Assembly (NCBI RefSeq): GCF_000012985.1
Contig: NC_007645.1
Span: 558,001 to 622,000, forward strand
Source of the DNA: Hahella chejuensis KCTC 2396
GTDB taxonomy: Bacteria; Pseudomonadota; Gammaproteobacteria; Pseudomonadales; Oleiphilaceae
Direction: 5' to 3'
Length of the DNA stretch: 64,000 nt
Under the pieces are notes generated by a model that worked only from the letters and a program-made list of their open reading frames with translations, did not search any database and was not told the origin of the DNA. Shown here one piece after another: positions 54,428 through 61,600 of the stretch. How positions within the stretch are numbered: the stretch's first letter is position 1; each line of letters begins with the position of its first letter. The position numbers were made by a program, and so were the translations under genes.

Positions 54428-54489
54428 GGTGCAAAATATGATCAGATTGAGTGGTCGTAAGTCGCCTATTTTATTAGAAAATTTTTATT

Positions 54490-54774
54490 TTGCTACTTAC
54501 TGCCCCTAATATTTCTTATCTACTTGGTCTTGGCGTTATCGCCACCTTTGTCCCGAATATGCTGAACAACCTATCGTCTATGAAGTTGAATCCAACGGTT
54601 CACAACATAATAGGAATGTCTACGCCCATCTCCGCAAGCATTATGGCCTGGATATTTTTAGGGGAAGAGCAGGATGCGCTTGCTTTGATTGCTATGCTGG
54701 TCACGGTTTCAGGAATATTTCTATCTATGAGGACGCCTGTAAAGAAGCCCGTGGCGGCAACTGAACAGGCTTAA
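54490..54774 (+). pseudogene. EamA/DMT transporter, C-terminal part (right of the IS)
   Basis: The frame encodes the last four membrane helices of the disrupted transporter: LLLTAPNISYLLGLGVIATF, LSSMKLNPTVHNIIGMSTPI, SASIMAWIFLGEEQDALALI, AMLVTVSGIFLSMRTPV. It has no start codon of its own with a ribosome site (TTG 54490). A TAG at 54475-54477 lies just upstream in frame, inside the inserted DNA. Confidence 0.85.
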
Positions 54775-54968
54775 TAAGTGAGAGCAACGAGTCTCTTAAT
54801 GCTTGTTGCTCACACTCCCAAACCGTACTTGGCCATCGCATATACTTTGATATTCCCAGCGGTATATTGCTGAAATTAAGTGGGCTATACTCGTTATTCA
54901 ACTCGTAATAGATGAGCTTGATAGTCAACATTAAACTGTTAGTTCACCGTATAAAATTTGGGGATAAA

Positions 54969-55331
54969 ATGAAAAAAATAAATGCGTATGCGAATACTCT
55001 GGCCGAAATTGAAGCCCTCAAGAAGAAGCTTGAGGCGCTTGAAAATGATGAAGGCCTGAAGAAGAGCCTGGAGTTCAAGAAGAAGCTGGAAGACTTAATG
55101 TCCAAGTATGGAGTCTCACGGGATGAAGTGATCAATCTGCTTGGCGGTGGCGGGAAAGCGGCCTCTAAAGCGTCGGCGTCCGACAAACGTCGCGGCACTC
55201 GTCCGTTAAAAGTATATAAGAACCCAAAAACTGGAGAAACGGTAGAGACTCGCGGCGGAAACCACAAAGTGCTGAATGAGTGGAAAGAAAAATACGGTAA
55301 AGAAAAAGTTGAAAGCTGGTTAGTCTTTTAA
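54969..55331 (+). CDS. mvaT: MvaT-family xenogeneic silencer (H-NS-like)
   Basis: A 120-residue protein from ATG 54969 with GGGGA upstream. The N-terminal coiled coil has AYANTLAEIEALKKKLEALE and EFKKKLEDLMSKYGVSRDEV. A flexible Lys/Ala linker leads to the C-terminal DNA-binding domain (KVYKNPKTGETVETRGGNHK, LNEWKEKYGKEKVESW), which is closely MvaT-like. MvaT proteins coat AT-rich DNA and silence foreign genes in Pseudomonas relatives. The gene itself lies next to an AT-rich accessory stretch, which may mean that it is an additional copy carried by mobile DNA. Confidence 0.93.
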   Translation: MKKINAYANTLAEIEALKKKLEALENDEGLKKSLEFKKKLEDLMSKYGVSRDEVINLLGGGGKAASKASASDKRRGTRPLKVYKNPKTGETVETRGGNHKVLNEWKEKYGKEKVESWLVF

Positions 55332-55736
55332 TCCAGCCTGAAAGCTCCAAACCCATTCTAGATTTAACGCCTCTTTCAAAGGGGCTTTATTCCTTGAATA
55401 CTTTTCATGCTTTGTCCTGAAGAACCAATGAGAATAGTAATTGCATCTACTCTCGTTTTGGTCACGCAGATCATGGAGAGGTGGCAATCTCGGTTTACCA
55501 CTTGCCTCTTGGTCAACTTTTCGAAGCAATAAAACTCCGGCTCTGTATGTAATGGGTCTGCTGGAGAGTTAGATGTGAATAACCTCTTATTATTGTGGCG
55601 AAAAAGGAAAATATTTTGATAGAATTTAATACAATAGATTTCGATTTGCTTATAACCATTATTGATGGTGCATCGTATGCAATTTTGGTAGGTCATTATG
55701 CGCAGGTTTATCCTTAAATAAAGCAGTAGGTGAAGA
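55332..55736. other. AT-rich gap after mvaT
   Basis: 405 bp with a weak hairpin at 55369-55385 (GCCTC/GGGGC with T-rich 3' side) that may terminate mvaT. A minus-strand frame of 106 codons (55376-55696) is seen, but it lacks a ribosome site and recognisable motifs and is treated as chance. Confidence 0.4.
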
Positions 55737-56384
55737 ATGGACCCAAAATCTCTGATCAGAGAACTAGAAAACCTCCCAGCTGATTACGCTGAGTTTGGAG
55801 GTAAGTTGTCTGAAGTTTATCAAATGTTTATTGATTGCATTAATAAATGTGTGGCCTCAGGCAGCCTGAGCTTATTTAAATCCGAATTCAGTGAATTCAT
55901 CTACTCTTATTTTTCGAGACTAGACCCTAAAAAGATAGAATTGTGTTTTTTGGAGTATGAGAATAATCTCCTTGAAAATTTAGATAAGCTGTTTTTACAA
56001 GAAGAAATACAGCACCGTAGATATCCAGTAGATGCTATTTATTTGTGCTATAACCCTGGGTTGTATTATGTAAGCTCGGTTCTTTGTGGTTGTAGTGAAT
56101 ATTCACAATATAATCATGACTGGATTGGGGGATTCTATCATGATACCGGACAAATCGAAGTCGCTGAGGAATTGTTGTGTTGGAATGATTTAGGGTTAGA
56201 ATTTGATGCATATTCGAAAGATCATGAAATTGCTCGGCTTTTTGTCTATATGATGGTTCTTTGGGCAAGTTGTCGTGCAATAAAAAACTCAAAGTATTGT
56301 GAATTTCCATTTTCTTTTTCATGTCATGATTCTCCATGTGACATAATTGATATCTCTTATAGAAGTAGAATCAATTTGATATAG
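55737..56384 (+). CDS. Hypothetical protein in AT-rich accessory stretch
   Basis: A 215-residue soluble-looking protein. It is acidic and rich in aromatic residues and Cys (IYLCYNPGLYYVSSVLCGCS, SYFSRLDPKKIELCFLEYEN). AGGTGA lies 5 bases before ATG 55737. Base composition is much more AT-rich than the chromosome. No family recognised. Its companions (TPR remnant, SUKH protein, RTX gene) suggest an immunity-type or toxin-associated protein, which is only contextual. Confidence 0.6.
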   Translation: MDPKSLIRELENLPADYAEFGGKLSEVYQMFIDCINKCVASGSLSLFKSEFSEFIYSYFSRLDPKKIELCFLEYENNLLENLDKLFLQEEIQHRRYPVDAIYLCYNPGLYYVSSVLCGCSEYSQYNHDWIGGFYHDTGQIEVAEELLCWNDLGLEFDAYSKDHEIARLFVYMMVLWASCRAIKNSKYCEFPFSFSCHDSPCDIIDISYRSRINLI

Positions 56385-56497
56385 TCTTGTGATATTTATG
56401 CTAGGGATACTCTAAATAGATTGTTTGCTCCAAGTTGGAAGAATAAAAAAACGAATCAGTTCGTTTCAGGCTGGAAAGTAAGGGTTTAGGTCGTAAG

Positions 56498-57220
56498 ATG
56501 ATGATTAAAAATAGATTGTTGTGTTATTTGTCTGTACTACATTGTGTTTTTTTTCAATTCCATCTATGGCCTTTGAAGCCACAGAAACTGTTTCAACATC
56601 TATAGAATCTCTACCCAATCCAGTGGAAGGCAATCAATACCACAAAGACATTGTAAATGCTTGGAAGCTTGTTCATGATGATCAGTACTCAAAGGCCTTT
56701 GCAATTGCTGATGAGATGACATCAAAGATTGAAGAGTCTTTTAACAAGAAAGTCAAGCAATATGCCTTTAAAACGGAAGCTGAGTTTGAGGAGTTTATTG
56801 CTAGCGATAAAAAAACAGTTCAGAGAATAGATTGGTATTATACGGAAGCGCTTCGAATTAAGGCATATATATATTCTTCAAATCGGTATTTTGAAATGGC
56901 TTTAGCGGAGCTTAATAAGATAGATAGTATCGCTCCAATCTCCGCTGGAGCCAAAATAGAAAAAGGATATATATTTAGGTCAATTGAATGATTTTGCTCT
57001 GGCCCATAAAACCTATCAGGATGCTCTTTTTCTTGCTAATAGATACTCAAGTCAGTCTATGTTTAAAGCTGCGGCGCTGCGCGGTATAGGGTTTATTTTG
57101 ATCGAAATGGAAAGGCTTGATGAAGCGGAAGAAGCTCTGCAAAAATCCTTGATAATTGAGCCAGACAATGATGTGGCCATTAATGAATTGGAATATATAA
57201 ATGAACTTCGTGGTCCATAA
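56498..57220 (+). pseudogene. Exported TPR protein gene with two compensating frameshifts
   Basis: Pieces read as one protein of about 240 residues. A signal peptide starts in one frame at ATG 56498 (MMIKNRLLCYLSVLHCVFF). It shifts at a run of eight Ts (56549-56556) into the frame from 56521 (SIPSMAFEATETVSTSIESL to GAKIEKGYIFRS). It then shifts back near 56980 into the frame 56984-57220 (NDFALAHKTYQDALFLANRY, RLDEAEEALQKSLIIEPDND). The last two parts contain TPR-like helical pairs. The T8 run may be a slippage hotspot. As written the gene is broken; sequencing error in homopolymers is a possible cause. Confidence 0.7.
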
Positions 57221-57291
57221 ATATAACAGATATTTTACTTTCAGGGCAGATTGATGATTATGTTCTGCGCTTATAAATTATGGGATCAGTA

Positions 57292-57960
57292 ATGATAGCC
57301 GAGAGCATTTACACAAACAGCGATAACTTTACGGCCTTTCCTGAGCCGGGTGATGTCTTTGCGAGTGATTTTGAAAAGTCAGTAATGCTGCCTTTGGCTA
57401 TGTATAGGCCGGAAAGGTTTAATGAGGAAATACTACTGGCAACGCCTTTCGGTGACAGTGAGGGGCTGGTTGGAAAAGAAGACCTTAATGAGTTCATCGG
57501 AGAGGAATGGTATTCCTACTCGAAGGTGGAAGATAAATGGAAGCTTGATTGCACCCCTGAGGATTTAAGTCCATTTGAGTATAACTTCCGAGGGACGAAA
57601 GCAGAAACCCTAAAAAGCTACCTAGAAACAAAGAAGAAATTGATAGAGTTTGGGAGCTTACCCAAACCCTCAAAATGTACATCACCAGGTGGAAATTACC
57701 CTTTGTTTATCCCAAAGGAAGAAATTTCCAGCGGCTCGAATTGGTTTGCGAGTTTAAGCAAAAGAGTGCCTTTCAGGTTGCTTGACCAGACCAGTGAGTA
57801 TAGCTCCAAGTTAGCCATATTTTATGATGGGTCTGGAAATGCTTATCAATATTTAGGTTATCTGTATTCAGATGTGTATACACGTTGTCTAAACCCTCAA
57901 CTCCATTTCTTGTATTGTGCGCCTACAAGACGTGTTCTGGTTGGCCTGGAGTTCTACTGA
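57292..57960 (+). CDS. Hypothetical protein next to the SUKH gene
   Basis: About 222 residues from ATG 57292, or 226 from ATG 57280. It has no signal peptide. Segments such as FPEPGDVFASDFEKSVMLPL, EEWYSYSKVEDKWKLDCTPE and LDQTSEYSSKLAIFYDGSGN suggest a mixed alpha/beta fold. No family recognised. It lies 18 bp before the SUKH gene on the same strand and may be part of the same immunity or toxin cluster. Confidence 0.6.
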   Translation: MIAESIYTNSDNFTAFPEPGDVFASDFEKSVMLPLAMYRPERFNEEILLATPFGDSEGLVGKEDLNEFIGEEWYSYSKVEDKWKLDCTPEDLSPFEYNFRGTKAETLKSYLETKKKLIEFGSLPKPSKCTSPGGNYPLFIPKEEISSGSNWFASLSKRVPFRLLDQTSEYSSKLAIFYDGSGNAYQYLGYLYSDVYTRCLNPQLHFLYCAPTRRVLVGLEFY

Positions 57961-57978
57961 GCATAGGGGGATGAAGTC

Positions 57979-58533
57979 ATGATTCCTGAAGAAAAGCTAC
58001 CTGTTTTATTTGACGTACTGAGCTGGAGCAAGTGCGAAGCAGGGCGTCCCACCGAAAGCAGTATTGAGAAAATCAATGCTCATTATGAAATCACTCTCCC
58101 TGCGTCGTTAATTAGATTTATGCAGGCCAGCAAATACTATGCAGATTCTCTTTGTCTATTTGATGAGAGCTACCAGTCTTGGAATCACATCATTCGAGCA
58201 AACAGCTATTATAAGAATATTCGCAGAAGGAAAGGCAGGCGATGGTGTTATGTGATGCCAAGGCATTTCGTATTAATCAAGGCCGGTCATGACTCTCGTA
58301 ACTTGGTTTTAGATAAGTCGAAGTATGATCCAGTAACTGGTGAGTATGGCCTTCAATACTGGTTTCCGGGCTATGAAATTGAGTTTGGTGATTCATACCC
58401 TGACTTTAATACCTATATGAGATCATTGGTTGAGTTCTTAATTGCAAGAGCTGATGAGGAGACGCAAGCTCTATGTCAGGCGATAGTTGGAAGCGTCGGC
58501 TCCTCTGAGGAGGGGGGCGGGTCAGATCTCTAA
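57979..58533 (+). CDS. SMI1/KNR4 (SUKH) family protein, probable immunity protein
   Basis: A 184-residue protein with the SUKH signature near the N-terminus (GRPTESSIEKINAHYEITLP, ASLIRFMQASKYYADSL). A second half follows (GRRWCYVMPRHFVLIKAGHD, YGLQYWFPGYEIEFGDSYPD). SUKH proteins are common immunity proteins of polymorphic contact-dependent toxins. The obvious large partner here is the RTX protein on the opposite strand, which has no recognised toxin tip, so the cognate toxin is unknown. A ribosome site (GGGGG) precedes ATG 57979. Confidence 0.8.
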   Translation: MIPEEKLPVLFDVLSWSKCEAGRPTESSIEKINAHYEITLPASLIRFMQASKYYADSLCLFDESYQSWNHIIRANSYYKNIRRRKGRRWCYVMPRHFVLIKAGHDSRNLVLDKSKYDPVTGEYGLQYWFPGYEIEFGDSYPDFNTYMRSLVEFLIARADEETQALCQAIVGSVGSSEEGGGSDL

Positions 58534-58625
58534 TACCTGAGCGCCCAACACCGCACCCTTAAGTCTTTTTTTATACCCGCGAAATTAAAAATTTAGCCTT
58601 GTCATTTACAGCCTTTCCTGATGCA

Positions 58626-58652
58626 TAAAAAAGGCCGTCTAGTAGACGGCCT
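58626..58652 (-). terminator. Intrinsic terminator of the RTX gene
   Basis: Stem AGGCCGTCT/AGACGGCCT with a 3-base loop. The A-run at 58627-58632 on the plus strand reads as a U-tract on the minus strand, 31 bp beyond the RTX stop codon. Confidence 0.88.
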
Positions 58653-58682
58653 GAGATTGAGTTAGATAACGGACGTCAGGGC

Positions 58683-61600
58683 TTACCAGGCCGCCGCTAT
58701 GGTCATGCTCGGCTGATTGTGCGGATCATGTGGAAGCAGAATTTCACCACCCGATGGCGCATCAAACGCCGCCATGGCGCTGACCAGCGCTTCTACCTTA
58801 TGCGCCATGTCTGAATCATCCGCCAGAACGGGCTCCGGCCAATCGCTCATGGTGAGAGCCGCCATGGTGGCTCCGCCTGTGCCAGGAATCACGTCACCCC
58901 ACACGCCTGTGGTATTGCCGGAAGCCAGGACCGCATCGCGGCCGTGGCCGCTTTGGTCATGCACCGTGGTTCCTTCGCCTTCTCGGAAGTCGTACCAGAG
59001 GTGCAGGCCGCTTTCGTTACCAGTTAAAGTTGCGTTCCATGTCTCGGCAACCGAGTCGGCATTCTTAGCGAAACTCCACACGCGTAAATCACTGAGGCTT
59101 CCTTCCAGATCGGCAATCTCGCTATTCTTGCTCAGCGTGCCCAAAGGCAGGTCAATGCTGGAGTTGAGGGTCGCCTTTAATTCACCGTTTTCATATAGGT
59201 GTGTGGTTTTGCCTTCTCTTACTAACGTCAGGCTAACCCACTTATCTAATGGAGCGGAGTAATTAAGCTCTTGGTAGGAGCGTCCGTATTCACCGAGGCC
59301 TAGCTTTCCACTATTGGACTGACTCATCCTGATGGAGTGCCTGGAGGAGTTCAGCAGAATTGACGCGCCATCGACGTCCGCCGAGCGTTTGACTCGCGCC
59401 TCCAGCGTCCAGTCCCCCGCCAGATCCGCTTCGCCAATGGTGGCGTATCGGTTGTTGTCAGGGAGACTGAACTCATGGCTGGAGGAGCCAGGGGAGGGGG
59501 CTTCCCCTGGCGACACATTCAACGTAAAGCTTTCAGAGGCTCGTGCGCCAGCGCGGTCAGTGGCCGTCAGCATGACGTTGTAAACGCCTTCGTTGCCGAC
59601 GATACCGCTAAAGGTCAATGTCTCCGCATCAAAGCTCAGCCAGTCAGGCAATGGGCTGCCGTCCGCCAGGGTGGCGGCGTAAGTCAGCGCATCGCCCACA
59701 TCCGGGTCGCTGAAGGTTTCAGCCGGAGCGGTGAAGTTTAACGTCTCACCGGTTTTCGCCAGCACGTTAAGAAGCTCCATACTGACCCCCGGCGCGTCAT
59801 TGACGTTTTCGACCGTTAAGTTGAATACGGTGGAGGCTGAGGCTTGGCCATCCGACGCCGTAAGCGCTATCTCATAGGCTCCCACGTCTGCGTTTCGGGG
59901 AGTCCCCGTAAATTTAACGCCGTTGAAGTTCAACCAGGAGGGCAGGGCGTTTCCATTGGCCAGCTTGGCGACATAGTTAAGCGCGTCGCCATCTGAGTCC
60001 GTGAAAAGGCCGGAAGGAACGGTAAAGCTCCAGGGCGCGTCTTCAGAGATGCTGACGCCTTCCTGCAAGCCGATGACTTCGGGAGCGTGATTTTCACCGG
60101 AACCGCTGGAATCCGTCCCTGACACAACCTCGCCCCAGACGCCGGTCGTATCTGTGGAGGCGAGTACGGCATTACGCCCGTTTCCACTTCGGTCATTAAG
60201 CAGAGCGCCTTCTCCCTCGCTGAAGTCGTACCAGAGATGGAGACCGGTTTCTTCGCCGGTCAATGGCGTATACCAGGCCGCCGCGACGGCGTCAGCGTCT
60301 TTGGCGTAGTTCCACACTCTCAGGTCGCACAGGCTGTCATCCAAGTCAGCTAGAGCACTGTTCTTGCTTAATGTGCTAAGCGGCAGACTGATCGAGCTAT
60401 ATAGAGTGTTTGCTAATTCGCCATTCACGTATAAGTGGGTTCGACCACTCCGCTTCACCAGCGTCAAGTTCACCCACTTATCAACTGGAAGCGTATAGTC
60501 AAATGCCTGATAGCTGCGGCCATACACGCCAATGCCCACTTTCCCGTCGCCGGATTGTCCCAGGCGAATGGAGTGCTTGCTTGAGTTCAGTAAGATGGAC
60601 GTCCCATCGGAGTCAGCGGAGCGCTTCACCCGCGCTTCCAGTGTCCAGTCGCCGACAATATCCGCTTGGCCGATAGTGGCGTATAGATTGTTGTCGGTAA
60701 AACTAAACTCATGGCTTGGATCGCCAGTGGGCTCAGTGGGTTCGGGATAGGTGGTCAGCTTGAAGTTATCTGATGCTTCAATACCCGCGCTGTCCTTGAC
60801 AGTAACTTTGACCTCCAGTACGCCAGCGGTGTCGCTGACGCCGCTGAAGGTTCGAGTGTCGGGGTCAAAATACAGCCAGTCGGGCAGGGGGGCGCCGTCG
60901 GGTAAGGTGGCGCTGTACTCCAGCGTGTCGCCTGCATCGTCATCCCTGAAGGTGTTATCCGGCAGGGTGTAGGTGAAATCGCTATTCGCCTGTGTTTGCA
61001 GATCCTTAATCGGCTGTCTGACGACAGGAGCGTCATTGACGTTTTGCACGGATAAGGTGACGCGCATGGAGGTTGAAGCAATGCCGTCCGTAGCGGTGAC
61101 GATGAGAGCGTGCTCTCCCACCTCGTCATTGGTGGCGAGCCCGTAGAGAGTACCGCTTTCATGAAAGCCAAACCATGAGGGCAGCTCTTCGCCACTTTCC
61201 ATTTTTACCTGGTAGGTCAGAATGTCCCCATCCGCATCCACAAAGGTCCCTGTCGGTAAAGAATAGGTCCAGCGAGAATCTTCATTAACGACAATGGTTT
61301 CTACAGGGCGACCGATAGTCGGGCCATGGTTGTCGGTGCGCGTATGAGGTTTCCAGGTTAGATCGATTTCCTGGCCCACTCGGGCACGGAACGCCTCCAT
61401 GGTTTCTCCCTCTTTGCGCGTCATAGCGTCCGCCAAGTGGGCCACATCGTCACTGCTCAGCCAGCTGTCTTCCAGTCGAATGGCGCTTAATGCCTGATAG
61501 TCCGCATTGAACCAGTTCGGTATACGGATTTGTGAGCTGGGGTCGCCAGCTTTGGAGATGGTCAGATCCGCTGATGATTGGGAGAACCATAGCTCGTGCT

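Larger units (their letters stand above)
53410..54487 (-). mobile_element. IS630-family insertion sequence inside a DMT transporter gene
   Basis: About 1.08 kb that interrupts an EamA/DMT gene and carries two overlapping transposase frames on the minus strand. IS630 elements insert at TA. TA at 53409-53410 (or 53436-53437) on the left and TA at 54486-54487 on the right are in the right codon phase to rejoin the transporter frame as one TA. A convincing terminal inverted repeat was not found, so the ends are uncertain by a few tens of bases. Confidence 0.7.

Noticed and set aside
55376-55696. 106-codon minus-strand ORF
   Set aside because: No start context, no motif, AT-rich DNA in which such frames are common by chance.
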